Shown here: one piece after another, positions 28,421-37,826 of the stretch | Position numbering within the stretch: the stretch's first letter is position 1 | Layout: each line of letters opens with the position of its first letter | Origin: HGM10611 sp964384805 | GTDB lineage: Bacteria > Bacillota_I > Bacilli_A > ML615J-28 > CAG-313 | Assembly: GCA_964384805.1 (NCBI GenBank) | Contig: CAYLLO010000001.1 | Location: forward strand, 1 to 64,000 | Direction: 5' to 3' | Length of the DNA stretch: 64,000 nt | The notes under the pieces: model-generated | What the model saw: only the letters and a program-made list of their open reading frames with translations | What the model was told of the DNA's origin: nothing | Databases searched by the model: none | Position numbers and translations under genes: made by a program

Positions 28421-31048
28421 TTAGTTTCTAGGATTCTTAATATTAGCTTGTGCAGCAGCTAAACGTGCAATTGGAACACGGAATGGTGAACAAGAAACGT
28501 AAGTTAATCCTAATTTATGACAGAATTCCACAGATGATGGATCTCCTCCATGTTCTCCACAAATACCAAGTTTGATATTAGGTCTTGTTTCTTTACCTAA
28601 TTCAACAGCCATTTTCATTAATTTACCAACACCTATTTGGTCAACTTTTGCGAATGGATCGTTTTCATATATTTTAGTATCATAGTAAGAATTTAAGAAT
28701 TTACCTGCATCATCTCTTGAAAATCCAAAAGTCATTTGTGTTAAATCATTAGTACCAAATGAGAAGAATTCAGCTTCTTTGGCGATTTCATCAGCTGTTA
28801 GAGCAGCTCTTGGAATTTCAATCATAGTACCAACATGATATTCCAATTCTACTCCAGCATCAGCAATAACTTTATCAGCAGTAGCTGTTACAATATTTTT
28901 AACATATTTTAATTCTTTAATTTCTCCAACAAGGGGGATCATAATTTCAGGAACAATTTTAATATTTTTTCTCTTTGATACTGCAATAGCGGCTTTAATA
29001 ACTGCTCTTGTTTGCATAGCAGCAATTTCTGGATAAGTTACTGCTAAACGACATCCACGATGTCCCATCATTGGATTAAATTCATGTAAACTATCTATAA
29101 TAGATTTTATTTGTTCTACCGTTTTACCTTTTGTTTTAGCTAATAATTCAATATCCTTTTCTTCAGTAGGAACGAATTCATGTAGAGGTGGATCTAAATA
29201 GCGAATTGTTACTCCGTATCCTTCCATTGCTTCATAAAGTTTTTCAAAGTCTCCTTGTTGCATTGGTTCAATTTTGGCTAAAGCAGCTTCTCTTTCTTCA
29301 ACAGTATCAGAGCAAATCATTTCTCTAATTGCGGCAATTCTATCTGCTTCAAAGAACATATGTTCAGTACGGCATAGACCAATACCTTCAGCACCTAATT
29401 CTCTTGCTTTTAAGGCATCTTTTGGTGTATCAGCGTTTGTTCTAACTTGTAATACGCGATATTTGTCAGCCCATCCCATAATACGTCCGAAATCTCCAGC
29501 GACTGTAGCCTCTACAGTTGGCATAATACCATCATAAATTTTACCGGTTGAACCATCTAAAGAAATTGAATCTCCTTCATGATAAGTTTTACCACCTAAA
29601 GTAAATTGTTTATTTTCTTCGTCCATAGCAATTTCTGAACATCCAGATACACAGCAAGTACCCATACCACGAGCAACTACGGCAGCGTGAGATGTCATAC
29701 CACCACGAACAGTTAAGATACCTTGAGCAGCTTTCATTCCCTCAATGTCTTCAGGAGAAGTTTCTAAACGCACAAGAACAACTTTTTCTCCTTTTTCAGC
29801 CCATACTTTGGCATCTTCCGCAGAGAACACAATTTTACCACAAGCGGCTCCAGGTGATGCAGGTAATGCTTTACCAATAGGTGTTGCTTCTTTTAATGCT
29901 TTTGCATCAAAAGTTGGATGTAATAAAGCATCTAAATTACGAGGATCAATCATTAATACTGCTTCTTTTTCACTTCTCAAACCTTCATCTACTAAAGCAC
30001 AAGCAATTTTTAATGCAGCAGCAGCAGTTCTTTTACCATTTCTAGTTTGTAACATGTATAATTTTTTGTTTTCAATTGTAAATTCCATATCTTGCATATC
30101 ACGATAGTGATTTTCAAGAGTATTACAAATTTCAACGAATTGTGCATACACTTCTGGCATTACTTCTTTTAATTGGTCAATAGGTTGAGGAGTTCTAACA
30201 CCAGCAACTACATCTTCTCCTTGAGCATTCATTAAGAATTCGCCCATTAATTTTTTTTCACCTGTAGCAGGATCTCTTGTGAAGGCTACTCCAGTACCAG
30301 AAGTTTCTCCCATATTACCAAAGGCCATCATTTGTACATTGACAGCAGTTCCCCAAGAATAAGGGATGTCATTGTCACGGCGATAAACATTAGCACGAGG
30401 ATTGTCCCATGATCTAAATACAGCTTTAACAGCCCCCATTAATTGTTCAATTGGATCATTTGGAAAATCAACGCCAATTTTTTCTTTATATTCAGCTTTG
30501 AATTGGTTAGCTAATTCTTTTAAATCATCAGCAGTTAAATCAACATCTTTTTCTACGCCTTTTTTTTCTTTCATTTGGTCAATTAATTGTTCAAAGTATT
30601 TTTTACCTACTTCCATTACTACGTCTGAATACATTTGAATGAATCTTCTGTAACAGTCCCAAGCCCATCTAGGATTTCCAGATTTTGCAGCTAAAGCTTC
30701 AACAACTTCTTCATTTAAACCTAAGTTTAAGATTGTATCCATCATACCAGGCATTGAAGCACGAGCTCCTGAACGAACTGATACTAATAATGGATTTTCT
30801 TTGTCGCCGAATTTCTTTCCAGCGATTTTTTCTAATTTAGCGATATTTTCTAAAATTTCATTTTTAATGCTATCGTTAATTTTTCTTCCGTCCTCATAAT
30901 ATTGAGTACAAGCTTCAGTAGTAACGGTAAAACCTTGTGGAACTGGTAAACCAAGTCTAGTCATTTCTGCCAAGTTTGCACCTTTACCGCCTAAAAGTTC
31001 ACGCATTTCAGCATTACCTTCGCTAAATAAATAAACAAATTTGCTCAT
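28421..31048 (-). CDS. ppdK: Pyruvate, phosphate dikinase
   Basis: PPDK interconverts PEP, AMP and PPi with pyruvate, ATP and Pi; many anaerobes use it as a PPi-linked glycolytic or gluconeogenic enzyme. The 875-residue protein has the ATP-grasp domain beginning GGKGANLAEMTRLGLPVP, the phosphohistidine segment GGMTSHAAVVARGMG and the PEP barrel with GLCRTEHMFF, GTNDLTQMTFGFSRDD and the C-terminal catalytic Cys in GICGEHGGDP. All key residues are present. The gene is monocistronic, and no DUF299-type regulatory protein is adjacent. Confidence 0.98.
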   Translation of the reverse strand: MSKFVYLFSEGNAEMRELLGGKGANLAEMTRLGLPVPQGFTVTTEACTQYYEDGRKINDSIKNEILENIAKLEKIAGKKFGDKENPLLVSVRSGARASMPGMMDTILNLGLNEEVVEALAAKSGNPRWAWDCYRRFIQMYSDVVMEVGKKYFEQLIDQMKEKKGVEKDVDLTADDLKELANQFKAEYKEKIGVDFPNDPIEQLMGAVKAVFRSWDNPRANVYRRDNDIPYSWGTAVNVQMMAFGNMGETSGTGVAFTRDPATGEKKLMGEFLMNAQGEDVVAGVRTPQPIDQLKEVMPEVYAQFVEICNTLENHYRDMQDMEFTIENKKLYMLQTRNGKRTAAAALKIACALVDEGLRSEKEAVLMIDPRNLDALLHPTFDAKALKEATPIGKALPASPGAACGKIVFSAEDAKVWAEKGEKVVLVRLETSPEDIEGMKAAQGILTVRGGMTSHAAVVARGMGTCCVSGCSEIAMDEENKQFTLGGKTYHEGDSISLDGSTGKIYDGIMPTVEATVAGDFGRIMGWADKYRVLQVRTNADTPKDALKARELGAEGIGLCRTEHMFFEADRIAAIREMICSDTVEEREAALAKIEPMQQGDFEKLYEAMEGYGVTIRYLDPPLHEFVPTEEKDIELLAKTKGKTVEQIKSIIDSLHEFNPMMGHRGCRLAVTYPEIAAMQTRAVIKAAIAVSKRKNIKIVPEIMIPLVGEIKELKYVKNIVTATADKVIADAGVELEYHVGTMIEIPRAALTADEIAKEAEFFSFGTNDLTQMTFGFSRDDAGKFLNSYYDTKIYENDPFAKVDQIGVGKLMKMAVELGKETRPNIKLGICGEHGGDPSSVEFCHKLGLTYVSCSPFRVPIARLAAAQANIKNPRN

Positions 31049-31097
31049 TTAGTATTCTCCTTTTCTAATTATATTAATCGTTATAGGCATAATAAAA

Positions 31098-31115
31098 AGC
31101 CCTAACTACCGGGCT
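31098..31115 (-). terminator. Terminator after trxA, close to a possible ppdK promoter
   Basis: Stem AGCCC / GGGCT followed by five T on the minus strand. A TATAAT at 31117-31122 lies directly upstream, with a possible TTGCTT -35 box 18 bp before it. The hairpin may therefore end trxA, be part of the ppdK 5' leader, or both. Confidence 0.65.
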
Positions 31116-31178
31116 AATTATACCATTTTTTAACAACAAAAGCAAATAAAACAAAAATATTTTAAAAAGTTCAAAAAT

Positions 31179-31493
31179 TTATTTTTTTTGTCTATTAACC
31201 ATTTCAGATAAAAATCGAACATCTCGATAACCTATTGCACTATCAACGGGTTTACCATCCTTTAATAAAACTAAAGTCGGAATACTATTAATATGATATT
31301 CACCTGCTAATTCACTTTCTTCATCTACATCAATTTTGGCTATTGTTAATTCTCCTTTTAGTTGTTCATCCAATTCTTGTAAGACAGGAGTCATCATTTT
31401 GCATGGACCACACCATGTCGCATAAAAGTCTACTAAAACTAGACCATTTTGTGCTAATAATTCTTTAAAATCTTTTGTATTGTAATTACGCAT
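31179..31493 (-). CDS. trxA: Thioredoxin
   Basis: This 104-residue thioredoxin is a cytoplasmic disulfide reductant. It has the active site ATWCGPCKM, the cis-Pro turn INSIPTLVLLKDG and a short C-terminal helix. AGAGGTG precedes the ATG. It stands between spoIVFB and ppdK with no obvious operon partner. Thioredoxin reductase is not in the window. Confidence 0.96.
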   Translation of the reverse strand: MRNYNTKDFKELLAQNGLVLVDFYATWCGPCKMMTPVLQELDEQLKGELTIAKIDVDEESELAGEYHINSIPTLVLLKDGKPVDSAIGYRDVRFLSEMVNRQKK

Positions 31494-31556
31494 ATAATCA
31501 CCTCTTTCGGATTTATTATATCATCAAAATAATATATGGCCAAATATTTTGCTTTA

Positions 31557-32168
31557 TCAAATTCTTTTTAAAAAAGAGTATTGTTTTAGTTTATAATGCT
31601 TATTACTCCTTTTGTTAGCAATTGTTTTATAATACAAAAAAAATAAGATTAGGTAATAACCATATAATTTTAGAATAAATAGTATTATACTTAATATTGA
31701 TAAAATAATTAATGAAAAATAAAATAAACAATCTTCTGCATATTCGTCATCAAAAATAATTGTAAGAAGATTAAATAAGATTTTATAACCATCTAATGGA
31801 GTAATTGGCAATAAATTTACAAAGATCATTAAGTAGTTATAATTTATAAATATATTATTATCAATAAAGTTAGTTTTTATAATTTTAAAAATCATAATTA
31901 ATATTAAATTAACGATAATTCCACTAGTATTTATTAACAATTTAATTAAAACATTTTTTTCATTATAATCATCTAATTCTATTAATCCACCAAACATTGT
32001 AAGATATAATTTATGACATTTAATATTAAAAAATAGTGCTGTTAATATGTGTCCAAGTTCATGAAAAATAATTATACAGAAAAAAACAATAAGCTCACGA
32101 AAAAAACCTCCAAAAAGTCCTAAAAAAACTAATAAAACCATTGAAGGATGAAGGGTAATATTACGCAT
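31557..32168 (-). CDS. spoIVFB: SpoIVFB-type intramembrane metalloprotease
   Basis: SpoIVFB is the site-2-type protease that releases mother-cell sigma-K from its precursor during sporulation. The 203-residue M50 protein has the zinc motif HELGH (HExxH) in an early transmembrane helix and the third ligand region LLPITPLDGYKI (NPDG-like). About five to six helices. It overlaps the spoIVFA stop by 8 nt. The stop is TGA followed at once by TAA. A general M50 protease is the alternative, but the spoIVFA neighbour favours the sporulation role. Confidence 0.9.
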   Translation of the reverse strand: MRNITLHPSMVLLVFLGLFGGFFRELIVFFCIIIFHELGHILTALFFNIKCHKLYLTMFGGLIELDDYNEKNVLIKLLINTSGIIVNLILIMIFKIIKTNFIDNNIFINYNYLMIFVNLLPITPLDGYKILFNLLTIIFDDEYAEDCLFYFSLIILSILSIILFILKLYGYYLILFFLYYKTIANKRSNKHYKLKQYSFLKRI

Positions 32169-32781
32169 TATGTAAAGTTAAAAGACTATAAACATTATTT
32201 TGATTTTTTATTTCAATTGTAAAAGTGTATTGATTATCAATAGTTTGGGCAGTACCTATGATATTATTTACTATAACATATGAATACAAAGATACATCAA
32301 TATTAGTTAATCCACCATATGTATATTCCAAATTATCTTCGCTTTTAATGGTTATGTAATATAAATTATTTGTTTTATTAATTTTTACGACTATTCCAGT
32401 AGCGGCAGCAGAGACCCCATTAAAACTTTTATTAGTGATATAATTAACTCCTTCATAATAATTAATATTTTCATAGTTAGTTGTTAAATTTACTTCGATA
32501 TCATTATGATTAAATTCATACATATTGGTGAAGATATTCAAAAGAGGAAAAATATTTAGATTATTATCCAAATGTTTAACAATATCTAATTTAAAAATGT
32601 TTTTGGTTCCAATTAATAAAAACAAGAGAATTGAACTTAAAAAAATACGAATGTATAGTTTATCAAAATAAGTTTTTTTATTTTCAGTTTTTAAATTTTT
32701 TCTTTTTTTAATTCTATGTATTCTATTTTGTTTTTTCTTAAATGAATGATATTTTTTTAATTGTTTATAATAATTTTTCAT
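32161..32781 (-). CDS. spoIVFA: SpoIVFA-like regulator with degenerate M23 domain
   Basis: SpoIVFA holds SpoIVFB inactive in the outer forespore membrane until cleaved by the SpoIVB signal. The 206-residue product has a very basic N-terminal tail (residues 1-40), one transmembrane segment (about 47-65) and an extracytoplasmic C-terminal domain resembling LytM/M23 (TGIVVKINKTNNLYYITIK, then YTYGGL) without the zinc ligands. ATG is chosen for the GGTG spacing. Call rests mainly on topology and the spoIVFB neighbour. Confidence 0.8.
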   Translation of the reverse strand: MKNYYKQLKKYHSFKKKQNRIHRIKKRKNLKTENKKTYFDKLYIRIFLSSILLFLLIGTKNIFKLDIVKHLDNNLNIFPLLNIFTNMYEFNHNDIEVNLTTNYENINYYEGVNYITNKSFNGVSAAATGIVVKINKTNNLYYITIKSEDNLEYTYGGLTNIDVSLYSYVIVNNIIGTAQTIDNQYTFTIEIKNQNNVYSLLTLHNA

Positions 32782-32831
32782 AGCATTCACCAGTTAATTA
32801 TATGTAAAAATTTTTAAAAATATACTTAAAG

Positions 32832-33503
32832 TTAAATAATATTTGTTTCTTTAGCCATACTAAAATAACTATACCCAATAATAATATGATCAAGAAGTAT
32901 TAACCCTAAAGTTTTAGCTTGTTTACACAATATTTCTGTTGCTTTTATATCAGATTTTGAGGGAGTTGGATCACCGCTTGGATGATTATGAACTAAAATA
33001 AAAGCTGATGAAGAAAGTTTATATGCCCATTTGAAAATATTTTTACTGTCAATAAGTGTTTGATTAATTGTACCTATAGATAATAGTTTTTTTTCAATTA
33101 ATTTGCCCTTAGTATTTAAATACAAAACATAAAGATGCTCTTCTTTGAGATGTTGAAGTTCATTTTTGAAATAATTAAAAACTTCAATAGCTTCTGAAAA
33201 AGATATTTCTTCTTTTTCTACTTGATTAATTCTTTTACCAAGTTCAATGGCTGATAAAATAGTAATAGCTTTGGTTAAACCTATTCCATCCAGTTCTTTT
33301 AATTCCGATAAAGATAAATTATTTAATTCTTGTGGTTTAGAAACTTTAGACAAAATATTATTGGCCGTATCTAAAACTGAATATTTTTTTGATCCTGTTC
33401 TAAGGATAATTGCTAGTAATTCTGCTGTAGATAAAGTGTTAACACCTTTTTCAATTGCCCGTTCTCTAGGGCGTTCAGTTTCTGGTAATTCTTTTAATAA
33501 CAT
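32832..33503 (-). CDS. radC: JAB-domain protein RadC
   Basis: This 223-residue RadC/UPF0758 protein has an N-terminal helix-hairpin-helix (LDGIGLTKAITILSAIELG) and a C-terminal JAB/MPN metalloprotease-like fold with LVHNHPSGDPTPSKSD (HxHxxxxxxxxS/D). Despite the name, a DNA-repair role is unproven. In B. subtilis radC precedes mreBCD-minCD-spoIVFAB; here it is next to spoIVFA, so mre and min genes are missing from this spot. Confidence 0.95.
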   Translation of the reverse strand: MLLKELPETERPRERAIEKGVNTLSTAELLAIILRTGSKKYSVLDTANNILSKVSKPQELNNLSLSELKELDGIGLTKAITILSAIELGKRINQVEKEEISFSEAIEVFNYFKNELQHLKEEHLYVLYLNTKGKLIEKKLLSIGTINQTLIDSKNIFKWAYKLSSSAFILVHNHPSGDPTPSKSDIKATEILCKQAKTLGLILLDHIIIGYSYFSMAKETNII

Positions 33504-33584
33504 TTAAAATCATCCTTTCATGTTTTATAATACTAGCAAGTTATAAAAAATACTTTTTCGAAAAAATAGGAACCATGAAGGTTC

Positions 33585-34868
33585 CTATTGAATTTTGTCT
33601 AATATTTTAGGTCTTATTTCACTAACAAAGTATAAACTTCCTATAAAAATATTTAGATCATAAGGATTTTTAAATACATCATCAATTATTTCATCAATAT
33701 TATATTTTAATACTTTATTTTTATGATGAGAAAGATTAAACAATTCTAAAGCATCACTATGTCTTTTATAAGTATAGGAAGTAATAATAATTTCATTAAA
33801 ATAAGGTTCTAAATAATTAATCATCTTTTCTTTTTCTTTATCATTACTACATGCGAAAATACAACGTTTAGTTTGGTATTTTAAGGATTTAATAAAATCA
33901 GTAGTTCTCGTAATACCATCTATATTATGAGCACCATCAATAATGATTAAAGGAGTATGGGATAGAACTTCTAAACGTCCTAACCATTTGGTTTTAAATA
34001 ACCCTTTTTTAATATTTTCTAAGGTGATTAAATATTTATCTTTAATTGTTTCAATAATCTCTATAGCAACAACCGCATTTTCAACTTGATAATCACCCAT
34101 CAAGGATATTTGTAAATTTTGATATTTTTTATATGAGAAGGTAGAACCAAAAATATCAGCTTTATGAATTTCTATGTTATTTAAAAAAGGTAGTGATAAT
34201 TTAGAATTTATGCTTTGAGTATATTTTTGGGCTTTACTAACTAATGATTGTTCTTTGATCCCGATAACGGATGGAGTATTAGCTTTAATAATTCCCATTT
34301 TATTAGTTAAAATTTCTTCTAATGTTTCGCCTAAAATATTCATATGATCAAAAGCAATATTAGTGATAGCAGAAGCGATAGGGTTAATAACATTAGTTGA
34401 ATCCAATAATCCTCCAATTCCAACCTCAATAATAGCGATATCTAAGTCTTTTTTTTCACTAAAATATATGAAACTCATAAGTGTTGTAAATTCAAAAAAT
34501 GTAGGTTTATGATGTGTTTCATCTATTAGTTCATAGATGTTATAAATTTTTTTAGAAAGAGATAGCACTTCTTCATTTGTTATCATATTACCATCAAAAG
34601 AAATTCGTTCATTAAACTTAATAATATACGGAGAAGTAAAGGTTCCTATATGTAATCCTGCTTCCATTAAAATATTTTTAAGGTAACTTACAACAGAACC
34701 TTTTCCATTAGTCCCAGTAATATGAATTGAAGTAAATTTTTTCTCAGGGTTACCTAACAATTGGCAGAAGTATTTCATATTATCAAGAGATACTTTGGGA
34801 CTAAATCTTTTTTGTGATTCAATCCAAGTAACACATGATGCATAATCATTAAATGGATAATTAGGCAT
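33585..34868 (-). CDS. folC: Folylpolyglutamate/dihydrofolate synthase FolC
   Basis: FolC adds glutamates to folates and may also make dihydrofolate. The 427-residue Mur-ligase-family protein has the P-loop ITGTNGKGSV, TSPYIIKFNERI, IIEVGIGGLLDSTNV and the C-terminal IIDGAHNIDG. It overlaps the last 8 bases of valS, the conserved valS-folC pair. The start ATG overlaps the valS stop region and has only a weak ribosome site. Confidence 0.96.
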   Translation of the reverse strand: MPNYPFNDYASCVTWIESQKRFSPKVSLDNMKYFCQLLGNPEKKFTSIHITGTNGKGSVVSYLKNILMEAGLHIGTFTSPYIIKFNERISFDGNMITNEEVLSLSKKIYNIYELIDETHHKPTFFEFTTLMSFIYFSEKKDLDIAIIEVGIGGLLDSTNVINPIASAITNIAFDHMNILGETLEEILTNKMGIIKANTPSVIGIKEQSLVSKAQKYTQSINSKLSLPFLNNIEIHKADIFGSTFSYKKYQNLQISLMGDYQVENAVVAIEIIETIKDKYLITLENIKKGLFKTKWLGRLEVLSHTPLIIIDGAHNIDGITRTTDFIKSLKYQTKRCIFACSNDKEKEKMINYLEPYFNEIIITSYTYKRHSDALELFNLSHHKNKVLKYNIDEIIDDVFKNPYDLNIFIGSLYFVSEIRPKILDKIQ

Positions 34869-37491
34869 TTTCTGTCATCTCTAAATCTTTTAATAGTTTT
34901 TCAACTTCTTTTAATTGATTTTGATATTCAGTAAGTTTAGCTTTTTCAACTTCTACTTTTTGTGTAGGAGCTTTTGTGATAAATGATTGATTATTTAACA
35001 TATTAACTGAACGTTTAACTTCGTTATTTAATCTTTCTAATTCTTTAGTTAATCTTGCTTTTTCTTCTTCAAAATTAATTAATTCTTTTAATGGAACTAC
35101 TATATTCACATCATTAACAACCATAACTGTTGCATGAGCATGGTTAATTTGAGTATTAATTGATAAATTTTCATAATTTAAGAAACGTTTTAAAAAGTCT
35201 TGATGGTTATTTAAAAATGATTTATATGCTTCTGATGATGTTTCTATACCAATAGAAATTTTTTTACTTGGTGCGACATTTTTTTCTGCTCTGATGTTAC
35301 GAACTGCTGTAATAATGTTTAATAATTTTTCAACATCTTTGATTAAAGATGACTCAATAGTAATATTTAAAGGATTTGGCCAATCTGATACCATAATAGA
35401 ACCATCATTGAAGTTTTGATAGATTTCTTCAGTAACAAAAGGCATAAATGGATGTAATAGTTTTAAAATATCAATTAATACATGTTTTAAAACCGCACAA
35501 GTGTTGATATTATATTGAGGATTATTTAAAGAAACTTTAGTTAATTCAATATACCAAGAAGCAAAATCATTCCATGTAAAATTATAGATTAATCTCGCAA
35601 CTTCTCCTAATTCATAATCTTCATATAATTTATCAACAGTTTGAATTAAAATACTTTCTTTATTTAAAATCCATTTATCAATTGAAGTTAAATTATCATA
35701 ATTAATTTCTTCATTTTGATAGTTATTATTTTTTAAGTTGATAGAAATGAATCTTGAAATATTCCATATTTTATTAATATAGTTCCAAGATGAAGCCATT
35801 TTTTCTTTTGAATAAGTTAAATCTTGACCTGGAGTAGCGTTAGTTGTTAAAAAATAACGCATTGAATCGCACCCATATTCTTCAATTAAGTCAAATGGAT
35901 CAACGCCATTACCTAGTGATTTACTCATTTTTCGTCCTTGCTCATCACGAATTAATCCATGAATAAAGCATTTTTTAAATGGACGCATTTTTGTAAAGTG
36001 GCGTCCTTGTAAAGCCATCCTTGATACCCAAAATGTAATGATATCATATCCAGTAACTAAACAATCAGTTGGATAATAACGATTTAATAATTCTGTAGAC
36101 TCAGGCCATCCAAGAGTTGAAAATGGCCATAAAGCACTTGAAAACCAAGTATCAAGAACATCTTCATCTTGAACCCATCCTTCACCTACAGGCGCCGATT
36201 CTCCGACATAGATTTCATCACCTTTATACCAAGCAGGAATACGATGACCCCACCATAATTGACGGCTAATACACCAATCTTGAACTTCATCTACGTCAAA
36301 CCATTGAATTAAAGTTTTATTAAAACGATTTGGAACAAATTCTATTGCTTCTTCGCTTTTTTGCATTGCCACAACATCATCTGCTAAAGGCTTCATTTTA
36401 ACGAACCATTGTTTTGATAAACGAGGTTCAACTACAACACCTGTTCTTTCAGAGTGTCCTACAGAGTGAACAATTTTTTCTATTTGAGGACAAAGGCCGC
36501 TATCTGTTAAATCTTTAACAACTGCTTTACGACATTCAAAACGATCCATACCCTTGTATTTTCCTGCTAATTCATTCATTGTACCATCTTCATTCATACA
36601 AATTAAACGTGGTAAATTGTGACGATTTCCTACTTCAAAGTCATTAGGATCATGAGCAGGTGTTACTTTAACAACTCCTGTACCAAATTCAATTTCTACA
36701 TATTCATCAGAAATAATAGGGATTTTACGATTAGTTCCTGGAATAAATACTTCTTTACCAATATAATTTTGGTATCTTTCATCATTAGGGTGTACCATTA
36801 AGGCACTATCCCCAAACATTGTTTCAGGTCTAGTAGTCGCAATCTCTAATCCTCCATCACCATCAACAAAAGGATAAATAAAATGATAGAAAGCTCCTTC
36901 AATGTCTTTGTATTCTACTTCGACATTGGATAATGCTGTTTTAGCTTGAATATCCCAATTAATAATTTTTTCCCCACGATATAATAACCCTTCATTATAT
37001 AAACTAACAAAAACGGTTTGAACGGCTTTTTGTAATCCTTCATCTAAAGTAAATCGTTCTTTAGTATAATCAAGAGATAAACCTAGAGCAGCCCATTGAT
37101 CACGAATATAATGAGCATATTCATGTTTCCACTCCCATGCTACATTTAAAAACTTTTCTCGACCTAAATCATATCTGCTAACTCCTTGTTCACGTAGTTT
37201 AGCATCAACTTTTGCTTGGGTAGCAATACCTGCATGATCCATACCAGGAAGCCATAAAGCATCATATCCTTGCATACGTTTACGACGAATTAAAATATCT
37301 TGTAAAGTTGTATCCCAGGCATGTCCTAAATGTAATTTTCCTGTTACATTAGGAGGAGGAATAACAATAGTATAAGGAATTTTATTCTTATCTCCTGCTG
37401 TAAAAAAACCATTTTTTAACCAATATTCATATTTACCTTTTTCCACTTCATGGTGATTATATTTAGCTTCTAATTCTTTTTTATTATTCAT
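34861..37491 (-). CDS. valS: Valyl-tRNA synthetase
   Basis: ValRS charges tRNA-Val and edits Thr. The 876-residue class I enzyme has the HIGH-type motif NVTGKLHLGHAWD, the KMSKS loop GRKMSKSLGNGVDP, the CP1 editing domain (about residues 190-340), an anticodon-binding domain and a C-terminal coiled coil (about 800-876, beginning EEEKARLTKELERL) typical of ValRS. Expression is expected to respond to uncharged tRNA-Val through the T-box leader directly upstream. Confidence 0.98.
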   Translation of the reverse strand: MNNKKELEAKYNHHEVEKGKYEYWLKNGFFTAGDKNKIPYTIVIPPPNVTGKLHLGHAWDTTLQDILIRRKRMQGYDALWLPGMDHAGIATQAKVDAKLREQGVSRYDLGREKFLNVAWEWKHEYAHYIRDQWAALGLSLDYTKERFTLDEGLQKAVQTVFVSLYNEGLLYRGEKIINWDIQAKTALSNVEVEYKDIEGAFYHFIYPFVDGDGGLEIATTRPETMFGDSALMVHPNDERYQNYIGKEVFIPGTNRKIPIISDEYVEIEFGTGVVKVTPAHDPNDFEVGNRHNLPRLICMNEDGTMNELAGKYKGMDRFECRKAVVKDLTDSGLCPQIEKIVHSVGHSERTGVVVEPRLSKQWFVKMKPLADDVVAMQKSEEAIEFVPNRFNKTLIQWFDVDEVQDWCISRQLWWGHRIPAWYKGDEIYVGESAPVGEGWVQDEDVLDTWFSSALWPFSTLGWPESTELLNRYYPTDCLVTGYDIITFWVSRMALQGRHFTKMRPFKKCFIHGLIRDEQGRKMSKSLGNGVDPFDLIEEYGCDSMRYFLTTNATPGQDLTYSKEKMASSWNYINKIWNISRFISINLKNNNYQNEEINYDNLTSIDKWILNKESILIQTVDKLYEDYELGEVARLIYNFTWNDFASWYIELTKVSLNNPQYNINTCAVLKHVLIDILKLLHPFMPFVTEEIYQNFNDGSIMVSDWPNPLNITIESSLIKDVEKLLNIITAVRNIRAEKNVAPSKKISIGIETSSEAYKSFLNNHQDFLKRFLNYENLSINTQINHAHATVMVVNDVNIVVPLKELINFEEEKARLTKELERLNNEVKRSVNMLNNQSFITKAPTQKVEVEKAKLTEYQNQLKEVEKLLKDLEMTENA

Positions 37492-37507
37492 AATTAATCT
37501 CCTTCTT

Positions 37508-37780
37508 AATTTAAAAAGTCCTTAAAATATAACTTTCAGTTATACTCTAAGGACGAAAATTTCGCGGTACCACCTTAGTTCAAAATCAATAGCATTAAGA
37601 TACTACTAATTTTGCACTTAATAATCATTAACGCTGATACACGGCACTTAAGTACTGCTAGTTCCCTAAGGCATCTCCAAGGCTACCTTCAATTTTCTAA
37701 TTATAAGACTTTTCACCAAATTGTCTCTCTCTTTCAAAATTAGATAAACTTACTCTTCCTCTTCTTTGATTTTAATATCG
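37508..37780 (-). promoter_or_regulatory. T-box leader (tRNA-Val-sensing) of valS
   Basis: The antiterminator signature GGTGGTACCGCG is at 37563-37574, preceded on the transcript by a long stem I region that includes GGTGAAAAG, and followed by a strong terminator hairpin at 37518-37554 (GTCCTTAGAGTATAACT / AGTTATATTTTAAGGAC) with a T-run. A GTA at 37684-37686, after GAAG in the probable specifier loop, is a candidate Val specifier codon; that placement is inferred. Low charged tRNA-Val should favour readthrough into valS-folC. Confidence 0.95.
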
Positions 37781-37785
37781 TTCTC

Positions 37786-37814
37786 ATTATATCAAAATCT
37801 TTAAAATTTAACAA
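37786..37814 (-). promoter_or_regulatory. SigA-type promoter of the valS T-box transcript
   Basis: TTGTTA and TATAAT separated by 17 bp just upstream of the T-box leader. Confidence 0.75.
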
Positions 37815-37826
37815 GTTTTTTGTTAA

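Noticed and set aside
28421..31048. Several long open frames on the strand opposite ppdK, and likewise opposite pnp, obg and valS
   Set aside because: They mirror highly conserved coding sequence, lack ribosome sites and show no domain; they are antisense shadows.
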